Both the position numbers and the translations under genes were made by a program. Below, in pieces: positions 45,479 through 54,565 of a DNA stretch of 64,000 nt (position 1 is the stretch's first letter; every line of letters starts with the position of its first letter). Under the pieces are notes generated by a model. It was not told where the DNA came from. It was given only the letters and a program-made list of their open reading frames with translations, and made no database searches. The DNA is from Sporolactobacillus mangiferae (GTDB taxonomy: Bacteria; Bacillota; Bacilli; Bacillales; Sporolactobacillaceae), in assembly GCF_023336505.1 (NCBI RefSeq), contig NZ_JAMAST010000010.1, positions 17,525-81,524 of the forward strand, read 5' to 3'.

Positions 45479-46195
45479 ATGTCGATGTCAGACACCTTTC
45501 ATTTGAAGATTGCAGAATTTCTTATCACTCAGATTAATAACGGGACATATGCTTGCGGGGATCGACTTCCATCAGAAAATGAATTGTGCGCGCAGTTTCA
45601 AACGAATCATCATGTTGTCCGGCTTGCTATTTCAAGGCTGATTAATATGGGGTGGGTCGCCACCTATCAGGGAAAGGGATCTTTTGTTAAATCACGACCA
45701 GAGGCATTTCCCTACTCACTATCGGCAAAGACCGGATTTTCATCGAATCTTAAAGGGCGGCCACTCGCTCACCGCGGACAGTTAATGCAATGGGAAAAGC
45801 GGCATCCCATGCCGCACGAAGCGCGTTATTTAGATCTTGAGATGCATGAGTACGTCTATGATCTGCGCATCAAACGTTTTATTAATGAACAGCCAATGTC
45901 TTTATCTACTACGGTCATCCGCGCACATGACGTGCCGGATCTGCCAGATTTCCTGGCCGACTTTCAATCATTATATAAAATTTTATCTGAGCACTATCAG
46001 ATTCGCCCGATCCGTACGAAATCAATCGTTCAGGCCATCATGCCCACGCTGAAAGATACAGACCTGCTGCACCTTCCTGAAAATGTCCCGCTTGTGAAAA
46101 TAGAAAGTTTCGCCAGGCATCCAAGCGGGCATCCCTTTGAGTACAATGTATCCAAAATCCGCAGTGACATGTGCCGGTATGTTATTGACTTTTAA
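45479..46195 (+). CDS. phnF: GntR/HutC-family regulator PhnF
   Basis: A 238-residue regulator. The winged helix is clear (GDRLPSENELCAQFQTNHHVVRLAISRLINMGWVATYQGKGSFV). A UTRA ligand domain follows from about residue 80. It diverges from phnD and precedes the C-P lyase genes, so control of both phn operons is likely. Another in-frame ATG two codons downstream could also be the start. Confidence 0.92.
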   Translation: MSMSDTFHLKIAEFLITQINNGTYACGDRLPSENELCAQFQTNHHVVRLAISRLINMGWVATYQGKGSFVKSRPEAFPYSLSAKTGFSSNLKGRPLAHRGQLMQWEKRHPMPHEARYLDLEMHEYVYDLRIKRFINEQPMSLSTTVIRAHDVPDLPDFLADFQSLYKILSEHYQIRPIRTKSIVQAIMPTLKDTDLLHLPENVPLVKIESFARHPSGHPFEYNVSKIRSDMCRYVIDF

Positions 46196-46758
46196 GAAAA
46201 GCCAGGCAAAGCCCGGTCCACGATCTCCAATCATGATTTATTGATTTATCCCCTTTGATTTTGCATCCGGCCGCCCCTCTCAGCCACTCCACTCCTTAAC
46301 AGAACACAATCATTCCTGCATGTCTGCTGTTTTTCTTTTGTTCCCCATTTTTACATTACGAAAATTCCCGTCAAAGCCATTTCTTAAATACTTCCCAGCT
46401 CCCATTCTTCATTGAACGACCGTTTCCATTTTATCCCCGTCTCTTTTTACCCCTTTTTTACAATGCATTAACGATTTGTACTTATCGATAAGTTACAGTG
46501 ACCTATGTAACGACCGTAGAACTTGTATTTACCATCTTTTCACGGGAGAGCAAAGCCGGCGGACATGATGCTGTTTGTATTTACTGTTTTCTATAAAAAC
46601 TTCTGGCTGACATCAGTGATTTTCTGAATAATGAAACTCGTTCTGCGTGTGTCCCGTTCCTGTTCTCCCGGAACTCAGCAAACCCGTACCGGTGATCAAC
46701 CTGTCAAGACAAGGAAACAACTGCCACAGTCTAATTCGGACAAAGGAGTCGACGATTC
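46196..46758 (+). other. Leader region of the C-P lyase operon
   Basis: This 563-bp region has no gene. It contains the Pho-box-like repeats described separately, a perfect 12-bp palindrome CTTATCGATAAG (46481-46492) and the dyad GTTACAGTGACCTATGTAAC (about 46492-46511). Their spacing near the putative promoter suggests regulation. Confidence 0.45.
46446..46473 (+). promoter_or_regulatory. PhoP-box-like direct repeats
   Basis: Three hexamers, TTTACC (46446), TTTACA (46457) and TTAACG (46468), repeat with an exact 11-bp period. B. subtilis PhoP~P binds TT(A/C/T)A(C/T)A repeats spaced this way. A Pho-type control would fit a phosphonate-scavenging operon. Confidence 0.45.
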
Positions 46759-47196
46759 ATGAATAAGCAGCAGCTCAGTCGCACGATGAGCGCCTGTTCG
46801 CTCCCTCTCTTAGAACAAATCGCTCAACAAATTACTCAGGAACAGCAAGTGCAGGTGGAGCGTGAACCACAGACCTCTCTGATCATGGCAAAGGCAAAAG
46901 ATTCTGTTTCAAGTCAGCCTTTCTATCTGGGCGAAGTACTTGTAACCGAATGCACTATATCTGTTAATCAAAAGTTAGGTATTGGCATCGTTGTCGGTGA
47001 AAAACCATTGCGCGCTTATTGCATGGCTATCATCGATGCCGCGCTTAACGCAGGAGTGCCTGTGCTCGATCGATGGGGCGATCGTCTCCGTGCCGAGAAG
47101 CAGCAGCTTCAGAAAGAGCATGCTTTGGAATACGCGCGCTGCGCTCAGTCACAGGTCCACTTCGATACGATGGAGGAATATAATGACAAACGCTAA
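46759..47196 (+). CDS. phnG: C-P lyase subunit PhnG
   Basis: A 145-residue subunit of the PhnGHIJ core. It starts after AAAGGAG. QPFYLGEVLVTECTISVNQKLGIGIVVGEKP is a PhnG-family stretch. With PhnI it helps form ribose-phosphonate-triphosphate from ATP and phosphonate. Its 3' end overlaps phnH by 14 nt. Confidence 0.93.
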   Translation: MNKQQLSRTMSACSLPLLEQIAQQITQEQQVQVEREPQTSLIMAKAKDSVSSQPFYLGEVLVTECTISVNQKLGIGIVVGEKPLRAYCMAIIDAALNAGVPVLDRWGDRLRAEKQQLQKEHALEYARCAQSQVHFDTMEEYNDKR

Positions 47197-47809
47197 TCAC
47201 TTTCAGCCCGTTCATGACACTCGGAATCTCTATCGACATTTGCTCGACAGCATGGCGCGTCCGGGGAAAATCAATGACATCGCCGAGCTCTTTCATCATG
47301 TCCCGGAAACGTGTCCTTGCTCCGCCGGCAGTTACGCGCTTGCCCATACATTACTCGATCATCAGGTCCGTTTTCATTTCTACTCACAGGATCTCCATGC
47401 TCCCGATGCAGAGCGCTCTATTGAGTGGACGACCGGAAGCCATCATACCACGCCTGTTGACGCGGATTACCTGTTTATCGATACGGCACCGGAAACGGAT
47501 GAAATTCGTGCCATAATGCAGAATGTCCGAATCGGAACACTGGCGGAACCAGAGAAAAGTGCAACCATTATTCTTCATGTCCGCAAGCTTTCCGGTTCAG
47601 ATAACCTAGACGTGCCGATGCTTCTGCATGGCCCGGGAGTCAACGGCTGGCACCTTCTCTCTGCAGAAGGCATGGACGCAGAATGGCTGCGGATGCGTGC
47701 CGTGCGCAACCGCGAATATCCGACCGGCTGTGATTTCATTCTCTTTGATGACGAAGGGCAGATTGCCGCATTGCCAAGAACAACATTAATTGAAAGTGGG
47801 GTGATCTGA
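47183..47809 (+). CDS. phnH: C-P lyase subunit PhnH
   Basis: A 208-residue protein. I chose the ATG at 47183 (MTNANHFQPVHDTRNLYRHLLDSMARPG), preceded by GGAGG; the frame is also open further upstream inside phnG. YRHLLDSMARPGKI is the family signature. It has a PLP-transferase-like fold without the catalytic Lys, as in other PhnH. Its stop immediately precedes the phnI ATG. Confidence 0.95.
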   Translation: MTNANHFQPVHDTRNLYRHLLDSMARPGKINDIAELFHHVPETCPCSAGSYALAHTLLDHQVRFHFYSQDLHAPDAERSIEWTTGSHHTTPVDADYLFIDTAPETDEIRAIMQNVRIGTLAEPEKSATIILHVRKLSGSDNLDVPMLLHGPGVNGWHLLSAEGMDAEWLRMRAVRNREYPTGCDFILFDDEGQIAALPRTTLIESGVI

Positions 47810-48955
47810 ATGGGGTATGTTGCTGTAACCGGCGGACAAAAGGCGATCGAAGCAGCTGATCAACTGAATCTGTGGTACCGCCTCAAAGATACAGAGCATA
47901 GTCTGGAAACCACTGACATCGAAAAACAGTTGCGTCATCTTGTGGACCGCGTCATGAGCGAAAGCGGCCTTTACGCACCGAACTATGCCGCGCTTGCCAT
48001 CAAGCAGGCGGAAGGCGATCTCTGTGAAGCTGCTTTTTTAATGCGCGCTTATCGATCAACGCTTGAGCGTACCTATGAATCACTGACTATTGATCCCGGA
48101 CGTATGCGTGTTATCCGCCGCATTTCTTCTGCATTTAAGGATATTCCCGGCGGACAGATTCTCGGACCGACCATGGACTATACACACCGCCTGCTCAATT
48201 TTTCTTTGAATCATGAGAATAGCGCAGAAATGATGAACATCCTTCGTGAAAAGGTCCCGGATCTCAAACTGAGCCAGCCGCCGGTTTTCCAGAAAGTCGC
48301 CAAGTTGCTGCGAGAGCAGGGGTTGCTGTTTCCGCCAAAATCTTCTGGTACATTGTTTGACATCACGCGTGACAAACTGTCTTTCCCCGCACCACGTTCG
48401 GCGAAACTTCAGATTCTGGCAAGAGGTGAGACAGGCGCGATGACTGCACTTGCCTACAGCAACATGCGCAGCCATATCGCGAATCACCCGACGATTGGCG
48501 AGCTGCGTGTCGGCTATGCAGAAGTAACCATTGCCTATCCGCTTGATGCTTCCGAAAGTATCTGTCTTGGCGAAATCATGATTACTGAAGTTGAAACCAT
48601 CAATGCCTTTGAACGTGACGAACAAGGAGAAGTTAAGCTGCGGCTTGGCTACGGACTGACGTTCGGGCAGAACGAAACAAAAGCCATTGCCATGGCAATT
48701 CTTGAACAGAGTCTTGAAACAGAGGGACCAAGCCCAACTCAAGATGAGGAATTCGTTCTGCTTCACGTCGACAGCATCGAAGCAAACGGGTTTGTTTCCC
48801 ATCTGAAACTGCCGCATTACATTACATTCCAATCCAAGCTCGATGTTCTGCGGCAAACGCAGAAAATAGCCACAGCAACAGCGGATAAAAAACGGCAGAT
48901 AAATGCACAGAAGGAGGGCCAGAACGATGCAGGCAAAGCTGAAACAAACATATAA
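47810..48955 (+). CDS. phnI: C-P lyase subunit PhnI (nucleosidase component)
   Basis: A 381-residue core subunit, close to the usual ~354-370. GYVAVTGGQKAIEAADQL at the start and RVIRRISSAFKDIPGGQILGPTMDYTHRLLNF are family hallmarks. The C-terminus (DKKRQINAQKEGQNDAG) is a basic tail that overlaps phnJ by 29 nt. It transfers the phosphonate to C1 of ribose after removal of adenine. Confidence 0.95.
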   Translation: MGYVAVTGGQKAIEAADQLNLWYRLKDTEHSLETTDIEKQLRHLVDRVMSESGLYAPNYAALAIKQAEGDLCEAAFLMRAYRSTLERTYESLTIDPGRMRVIRRISSAFKDIPGGQILGPTMDYTHRLLNFSLNHENSAEMMNILREKVPDLKLSQPPVFQKVAKLLREQGLLFPPKSSGTLFDITRDKLSFPAPRSAKLQILARGETGAMTALAYSNMRSHIANHPTIGELRVGYAEVTIAYPLDASESICLGEIMITEVETINAFERDEQGEVKLRLGYGLTFGQNETKAIAMAILEQSLETEGPSPTQDEEFVLLHVDSIEANGFVSHLKLPHYITFQSKLDVLRQTQKIATATADKKRQINAQKEGQNDAGKAETNI

Positions 48956-49787
48956 TTATGCCTTTCTTGATGAAGGATCAAAAAAAGAAATTCGTCGTGC
49001 CACACTTAAAGCAGTCGCCATTCCCGGCTACCAGGTACCGTTTGCCTCAAGAGAAATGCCGATCGGCCGCGGCTGGGGAACCGGCGGTCTGCAACTGACA
49101 CTGTCACTTATCGGCGATCATGACTGTCTTAAAGTGATTGATCAGGGCAATGACGACAGCGTCAATGCCATCAGCATTAAAAAACTCGTTCAATCCTGCA
49201 CGCAGGTAAAGATTACGACCGATTCTGAGCGCGCGACTCTCATTCAGACACGCCATCGTATTCCTGAAGTACCGATTCGCGCTGATCAAATTCTCGTTTT
49301 CCAAGTGCCGCTGCCCGAACCCCTGCGCATGGTCGAAGCAAAGGAACGCAAAACAAAACAGCTGCATGCGGAAATGGATTATAGTGGCATCTGGCTACGC
49401 TTATATGAGGATATCGTCAAATGGGGAAAGGTCAGTATCGGTGCAGACTATCCGGCACTCGCACATAAGCGGTACATTTTCGCGCCAAGTCCCATTCCCA
49501 GATATGATCTGCCTAAGCTGCATCAGGCGGACGGATTGTTTCTGTTCGGCGCCGGACGCGAGAAAAAAATCTACGCGATCCCGCCTCATACAGATGTTGA
49601 GCCGCTCGCTTTCGAGGATTACCCATTTGAAGTGGAACACTTTGACGGTTGCTCCTGTCGCCGCTGCGGCAGTACCGACACCTTTCTTGATGAACTTTAT
49701 GACGAAACGAGCGGGGAAAAATTCTATCAATGCTCGGATACAGGCAATTGCCAAAAACGACAGGAAATGAGGCAGGCAGACCTATGA
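48927..49787 (+). CDS. phnJ: C-P lyase catalytic subunit PhnJ (radical SAM)
   Basis: It breaks the C-P bond of ribose-1-phosphonate-5-phosphate with SAM and a [4Fe-4S] cluster. I chose the ATG at 48927 after AGGAGGG. The cluster Cys residues are visible in GCSCRRCGSTDTF and FYQCSDTGNCQKR, i.e. C-x2-C followed by C-x5-C. GWGTGGLQLTLSLIG is a typical N-terminal segment. The length of 286 residues fits the family. Its stop overlaps the phnK ATG. Confidence 0.97.
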   Translation: MQAKLKQTYNYAFLDEGSKKEIRRATLKAVAIPGYQVPFASREMPIGRGWGTGGLQLTLSLIGDHDCLKVIDQGNDDSVNAISIKKLVQSCTQVKITTDSERATLIQTRHRIPEVPIRADQILVFQVPLPEPLRMVEAKERKTKQLHAEMDYSGIWLRLYEDIVKWGKVSIGADYPALAHKRYIFAPSPIPRYDLPKLHQADGLFLFGAGREKKIYAIPPHTDVEPLAFEDYPFEVEHFDGCSCRRCGSTDTFLDELYDETSGEKFYQCSDTGNCQKRQEMRQADL

Positions 49788-50632
49788 CTCATAATGAAAT
49801 GCGTCCACTGCTCAGCGTCCGTCATCTGACAAAGCGGTTCGGCAAGGGCTGCAGCTTCTGCCGCCAACCGGAAAACCTGCCGCCACTCAACAACCGTTGT
49901 CCGCGCTGCGGCACAGTCTGGGCATGCAATGACCTTTCCTTCGATCTTTACGAAGGTGAGATTCTCGGCATAGTCGGTGAAAGTGGCTCGGGTAAGAGTT
50001 CTCTTGTTCAATGTCTGTACTTTGACACTTCGGTCACAGGCGGTACGGCAACTCTATCCAATTACCAAGACGGAGAAACAAATATCTTTCTCGAATCGCC
50101 GCAGCAAAAGCGCTATATCCGCAATCATTTAATGGGCATGGTTTACCAGAATCCGTGGACCGGATTGAAAATGAATTTTTCCAGCGGGGGAAACATAGCT
50201 GAAAAATTGATCGCCGCGGGGCATTTTAACGTACATCACATTCAAAAACGCGCTGCCGATCTGCTTGATCACGTTGAAATTCCGCTGTCTCGCATGAACG
50301 AGGCACCGCGAAACTTCAGCGGTGGTATGCAGCAGCGTGTGCAAATTTCGAAAGCACTGGCAAACCGACCGCCTATTCTTCTTCTTGACGAAGTCACGAC
50401 CGGTCTTGATCTGTCTGTTCAGGCGCGCGTACTTGATCTGATTCGCCGCATCCAGCATGAAAGCCGCACGGCAATGATTGTTGTCTCACATGACCTAGGC
50501 GTCATTCGCATGCTGTGCGACCGGACAATGGTCATGAAGCAAGGCCGCTGTATTGAAGCGGGATTGACGGACCAGATTCTGGAAGATCCGCATCACGCAT
50601 ACACACAATTGCTTGTCCATTCTTTATTGTGA
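49784..50632 (+). CDS. phnK: C-P lyase ATP-binding protein PhnK with zinc-ribbon insertion
   Basis: An ABC-type ATPase that docks on the PhnGHIJ core. I chose the ATG at 49784, overlapping the phnJ stop. Walker A is GESGSGKSSLVQ, the signature NFSGGMQQRVQISKAL and Walker B ILLLDEVTTGLD. Unusually, about 25 residues with four ribbon-type Cys (CSFC at 23/26 and CPRC at 39/42), plus Cys48, are inserted near residue 22, between the first beta strand and the Walker A region. E. coli PhnK lacks this. It would form a zinc finger, perhaps a docking module. Confidence 0.95.
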   Translation: MTHNEMRPLLSVRHLTKRFGKGCSFCRQPENLPPLNNRCPRCGTVWACNDLSFDLYEGEILGIVGESGSGKSSLVQCLYFDTSVTGGTATLSNYQDGETNIFLESPQQKRYIRNHLMGMVYQNPWTGLKMNFSSGGNIAEKLIAAGHFNVHHIQKRAADLLDHVEIPLSRMNEAPRNFSGGMQQRVQISKALANRPPILLLDEVTTGLDLSVQARVLDLIRRIQHESRTAMIVVSHDLGVIRMLCDRTMVMKQGRCIEAGLTDQILEDPHHAYTQLLVHSLL

Positions 50633-50641
50633 GGTGCCCTT

Positions 50642-51829
50642 ATGAATATCTATCATGCAACAATTGTTTTACCGGATCGCGTGATTGAAAATGGATTTGT
50701 CTCCATAAAAAATGATCGGATTGAATCGATTGCGGCGGGAAAGCCGGATCAGATCACGGACGGGGATCTGGACGCTGGAGGCAAATGGCTTCTCCCGGGA
50801 TTAATTGATTCACACAGCGACGCGATTGAGGTTGAAATCGAGCCACGTCCGACAAGCCGCTTTGCCGTTGAGCTATCTTTTGCCGAGCTGGAGAAAAAAC
50901 TTGTCGCTGAAGGCATCACGACAATCTATCATGCCGTATCCCTTTTAAAGCGAAATACGGTTCGCAAAGCACGCGCCAATGATACCGCCTACGAATTAAT
51001 CGGCTCAATAAACCGACTGTCCAAAGGCCCACATTTAATTCATCACAAGGCGCATTTGCGATACGAAATCGCCAATATCGATGCGCTTGACGCCGTAACC
51101 GAACTGATTCGCAGCGGACAGATTGATGAACTGTCCTTAACCGACCATACTCCCGGTCAGGGGCAGTATCGTGATCTTGAAGTGCAGCGGCGTCTGCTTA
51201 TTGACCACCGGCATTTTTCTGAAGAAGAAGCGGAACGAATCATCAAAGAGGCAAGAACTCAGGCTAAGCTTGACCCGAAGCAGATTAAAAAGTTGATCGA
51301 CTGCGCGGTTCAATACGGTATTTCAGTAGCGTCTCACGATGACGATACGATTGATAAACTGAATCTCGTTCACAGCTGGCAAGTTGGAATCAGTGAATTC
51401 CCTATTACCATCGAAGCGGCTCGATACGCACGCAAACTCGGTATGTGGATTGTCATGGGGGCGCCAAATCTGGTGTTGGGCAAATCGCACAGCAACAACC
51501 TTTCCGCCCGCGAGGCCGTCCACGAAGGGCTTGTTGACCTTCTATGCTCCGATTATTATCCGGCATCGCTGCTTCACGCAGCCTTTAAACTGCACTTTGA
51601 ACTGGGCATGCATCCATCGCAGGCTTTTAACACCGTCACGCTCAATCCTGCCAAAGCGCTGCATCTCGATCACGAAATCGGATCAATCGAACCAGGCAAA
51701 AAAGCGGATCTGTTGCTTGTCAACGTTGGCCCATTAAATCAGCCGCAGGTGGCCAATGTCTTCGTGGACGGCAAAGAAGTGTGCCGTATGAATTATCTGG
51801 CCGCACAGCCCATCCTTCAGGAAAGGTGA
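50642..51829 (+). CDS. phnM: Alpha-D-ribose 1-methylphosphonate 5-triphosphate diphosphatase PhnM
   Basis: It removes diphosphate from the ribosyl-phosphonate triphosphate before PhnJ acts. The 395 residues are an amidohydrolase-fold enzyme: [24 protein letters not shown] carries the metal ligands, [16 protein letters not shown] is the PhnM signature and [12 protein letters not shown] a further ligand region. It lies 9 nt behind phnK. Confidence 0.96.
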   Translation: MNIYHATIVLPDRVIENGFVSIKNDRIESIAAGKPDQITDGDLDAGGKWLLPGLIDSHSDAIEVEIEPRPTSRFAVELSFAELEKKLVAEGITTIYHAVSLLKRNTVRKARANDTAYELIGSINRLSKGPHLIHHKAHLRYEIANIDALDAVTELIRSGQIDELSLTDHTPGQGQYRDLEVQRRLLIDHRHFSEEEAERIIKEARTQAKLDPKQIKKLIDCAVQYGISVASHDDDTIDKLNLVHSWQVGISEFPITIEAARYARKLGMWIVMGAPNLVLGKSHSNNLSAREAVHEGLVDLLCSDYYPASLLHAAFKLHFELGMHPSQAFNTVTLNPAKALHLDHEIGSIEPGKKADLLLVNVGPLNQPQVANVFVDGKEVCRMNYLAAQPILQER

Positions 51830-51836
51830 TGTCACT

Positions 51837-52460
51837 ATGGACGAACGGCAACTTTCAGAACAACCGACTATCGCAGCGAACGCCGTCGTGATTCATTCTC
51901 AGCTCGGCGCCTGGACAGATATTGGCCCCAATACACACATGGAAGACACAACGTTCGGTGATTACAGCTATACTGCCGGTGATGCCGATATCATTTATGC
52001 AACCATCGGGAAGTTCTGTTCCATTGCCTCTCACGTTCGTATCAATCCCGGCAATCATCCGATGGATCGTGTGACTCAGCACCACATCACCTATCGGCGC
52101 AGACGCTACGGGCTTGCCGGGACGGACGATGAACGTATCTTTAACTGGCGGAAAGCTCACTGGGTGACGATCGGTCATGATGTCTGGATCGGTCACGGCG
52201 CAACCATCATGGCTGGCATTACGATTGGCACCGGGGCAGTGATCGGCGCCGGAGCAGTTGTTACAAAAGATGTCGCCGCTTATACCATTGTGGCCGGCGT
52301 CCCCGCCCGGCCGCTGCGTAAACGATTCAGCGAGACACTGATCCATCAGTTTCTGGAAAGCCGCTGGTGGGATTGGGATCGTCAAATGATCGAGCAGCAC
52401 TATGAAGAACTGTGCGATCCTGAGGCATTTATAAAACTAATCCAGGAAGGGAGGCCGTAA
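51837..52460 (+). CDS. Hexapeptide-repeat acetyltransferase of the phn operon
   Basis: A 207-residue left-handed beta-helix transferase of the XAT class. Hexapeptide turns run from [15 protein letters not shown] to [29 protein letters not shown], with the catalytic His in [10 protein letters not shown]. Such proteins are frequent in phn operons and may acetylate aminoalkylphosphonates or their products. It overlaps no neighbour but has only 7 nt to phnM and 1 nt to phnL. Confidence 0.88.
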   Translation: MDERQLSEQPTIAANAVVIHSQLGAWTDIGPNTHMEDTTFGDYSYTAGDADIIYATIGKFCSIASHVRINPGNHPMDRVTQHHITYRRRRYGLAGTDDERIFNWRKAHWVTIGHDVWIGHGATIMAGITIGTGAVIGAGAVVTKDVAAYTIVAGVPARPLRKRFSETLIHQFLESRWWDWDRQMIEQHYEELCDPEAFIKLIQEGRP

Positions 52461-52461
52461 C

Positions 52462-53169
52462 TTGGACACACTACTTCGCGTTGATGCGCTCGAAAAAACA
52501 TTTCTTATGCATCAATTTGATGAAAAGAAGATTACCGGCTGCCGAAACATCAGTTTTTCAGTTAATGAAGGTGAATTTCTTGGCATCACCGGCCCAAGCG
52601 GAAGCGGAAAGTCGACAATTATAAAATGTATCTACAGAACCTACTTACCCACCGGCGGCCACATATATTATCAATCCGATCTGTACGGAACAGTCGATCT
52701 TGCCTCAGCCATGGATCGTCAAATGATTAAGCTCCGCCAGACAGAGATCGGTTACGTTTCCCAGTTTCTCAGCATCATGCCGCGTACAACCGCACTTGAA
52801 TTTGTGGCCGAATCACTTCTTGAAATGGGTGAAGATGAAGCAGCCGCGCGCCTGCGCGCGGAAGACATGCTTGCTCATTTTCATTTGCGTGAAGCTTTAT
52901 GGAATACCTATCCGAAAACATTCAGCGGCGGCGAAAAACTCCGGCTCAATCTTGCGCGCGCCATGGTCAGGAAGACTCGGCTGCTGCTTTTGGATGAGCC
53001 GACTGCGTCACTTGATCAGGCTTCCAAAGAAACGGTTAAAGAACGGATTCATGAATTGAAAATGGCGGGTACCACGATGATTGGCATTTTTCACGATCTG
53101 GATTTCATGGAATCTGTAGTTGACCGAACGTATCAACTTCAGTCCGGCATTCTGAAAGAGGTGAATTAA
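52462..53169 (+). CDS. phnL: C-P lyase ATP-binding protein PhnL
   Basis: A 235-residue ABC-type ATPase with TTG start after GGGAGG. Walker A is GPSGSGKSTIIK, the signature FSGGEKLRLNLARAM, Walker B LLLLDEPTASLDQ. GCRNISFSVNEGEF is the PhnL opening. It lacks membrane partners and works with the C-P lyase core. Adjacent genes are joined with no spacing. Confidence 0.94.
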   Translation: MDTLLRVDALEKTFLMHQFDEKKITGCRNISFSVNEGEFLGITGPSGSGKSTIIKCIYRTYLPTGGHIYYQSDLYGTVDLASAMDRQMIKLRQTEIGYVSQFLSIMPRTTALEFVAESLLEMGEDEAAARLRAEDMLAHFHLREALWNTYPKTFSGGEKLRLNLARAMVRKTRLLLLDEPTASLDQASKETVKERIHELKMAGTTMIGIFHDLDFMESVVDRTYQLQSGILKEVN

Positions 53170-53619
53170 ATGGTGATGGAATGGAAGGAACTGGACGCAG
53201 AATATATCGATGACTACCTGGATCTGCTCTCCTGTCTTGACGTCCGGAACCGTCTGAGTGCCGATCAAGCATGGCAGCTGCTTCATCAGGTCACTCAGTA
53301 TCCCTACTATAAAATTCTGTGCCTTTTCGATCATGCTGAACTCACTGCCACCTACTCACTGATTATTCTCGACAACTTTGGACACGGGGGGAAAAAGATC
53401 GCCCTTATTGAAAATGTTGTCGTTGCCGAAGCAACGCGCGGACAAGGCATTGGAAGAAAAATGATGGAGGATGCCATGAAGCGTGCAGCAGCAAATCACT
53501 GCTACAAACTGATGCTCTCAAGTGATTTGAAACGAACGGGTGCCCATGCTTTCTATGAAACGCTCGGATTCGACCAGCACGGACTTAGTTTTCGCGTGGA
53601 GGTGCCGGCCCATGATTGA
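53170..53619 (+). CDS. GNAT acetyltransferase, PhnO-like
   Basis: A 149-residue N-acetyltransferase. The acetyl-CoA loop reads ATRGQGIGRKMMEDAM, and the C-terminal segment GAHAFYETLGFDQ is typical of GNAT proteins. It starts immediately at the phnL stop. Aminoalkylphosphonate N-acetylation (PhnO role) is the likely function. Its stop overlaps the PHP gene by 8 nt. Confidence 0.85.
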   Translation: MVMEWKELDAEYIDDYLDLLSCLDVRNRLSADQAWQLLHQVTQYPYYKILCLFDHAELTATYSLIILDNFGHGGKKIALIENVVVAEATRGQGIGRKMMEDAMKRAAANHCYKLMLSSDLKRTGAHAFYETLGFDQHGLSFRVEVPAHD

Positions 53620-54457
53620 TCTGCACTGCCATACGTCAATTTCCGACAACTCTGACTCCATTGAAACCGTTCTTGATCAGGCCAAACACAATGGTGTTGA
53701 TTTCCTTGCCATTACCGATCATGACACAACAAGCGGCATCGCACGTGCCGTTTCTTACGGGAAGAAGATCGGCGTCACCGTTATTCCAGGTATTGAGATT
53801 TCCGGTTATGATTATGCGCGTGACCGGCGTGCCCATCTGCTTGGCCTGTTTATTGATCCGGAACATCCGGCGATTGAAACGCTCTGCAGGCCGATGCGCG
53901 AGGAACGGGCACAGGCTTCAAAAGAAATGGTCGACAGACTGATCACGCTTGGTTACTCGATTACATGGGAGGAAGTCGCCGCGCACGCAGCAGACAGCAC
54001 CAATGTCTATAAGCAGCACATCATGCACACCCTGATCGATAAAGGTTATACAGACGCAATTTACGGTGATTTATATCATCAGCTGTTCGCACGCGGCCAG
54101 GGGTCTGCCTACGTGCCCGTACACTACCTAGATGCAAGGGATGCGATTCAAACCATTCGCGCTGCCGGCGGTGTACCCATTCTGGCTCATCCCGGGCAGT
54201 TTGATAACTTTACAGCCGTTCCCGAATGGGTACGCGCCGGACTTGAGGGCATTGAAGTGTACCACCCGCTGCATGACTCACTTGCAGAGCAACAGGCGAT
54301 GCAGCTGGCTGAAAAACATGGTCTGGTCATCTCTGGCGGCTCTGATTACCATGGTTTTTACAGTGATACCGGCTCATCAATCGGAGATAAAGGTATTGAT
54401 CGTCATGCTTATGAAGCAATCAAATTCAGGAAACAGCTGATTGCCCGCTCACGCTGA
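53612..54457 (+). CDS. PHP-domain phosphoesterase, probable PhnPP
   Basis: A 281-residue polymerase-and-histidinol-phosphatase-type enzyme. I chose the ATG at 53612 (MIDLHCHTSISDNSDS). Metal motifs are DLHCHTSISDN, ITDHDTTSG, PGIEISG, HLLGLF, ILAHPGQ and SGGSDYHG. The Eggerthella PHP enzyme PhnPP opens 5-phosphoribosyl 1,2-cyclic phosphate and removes both esters to give ribose-5-phosphate. The terminal position, and the absence of phnP and phnN, make that the best reading. Confidence 0.82.
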   Translation: MIDLHCHTSISDNSDSIETVLDQAKHNGVDFLAITDHDTTSGIARAVSYGKKIGVTVIPGIEISGYDYARDRRAHLLGLFIDPEHPAIETLCRPMREERAQASKEMVDRLITLGYSITWEEVAAHAADSTNVYKQHIMHTLIDKGYTDAIYGDLYHQLFARGQGSAYVPVHYLDARDAIQTIRAAGGVPILAHPGQFDNFTAVPEWVRAGLEGIEVYHPLHDSLAEQQAMQLAEKHGLVISGGSDYHGFYSDTGSSIGDKGIDRHAYEAIKFRKQLIARSR

Positions 54458-54494
54458 TGTTTCATACACAATCCAGACCCTTTTATCATAAATC

Positions 54495-54528
54495 GGAGTA
54501 AGTCATTAAAAATGACACTCCTTTTTTT
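54495..54528 (+). terminator. Terminator of the C-P lyase operon
   Basis: GGAGTAAGTCATT and AATGACACTCC form a bulged hairpin followed by seven T, about 38 bp behind the PHP gene. Confidence 0.75.
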
Positions 54529-54565
54529 CGTGTTGAAGCAGCCCTCGGTTAAAGGAGCTAAGAAG

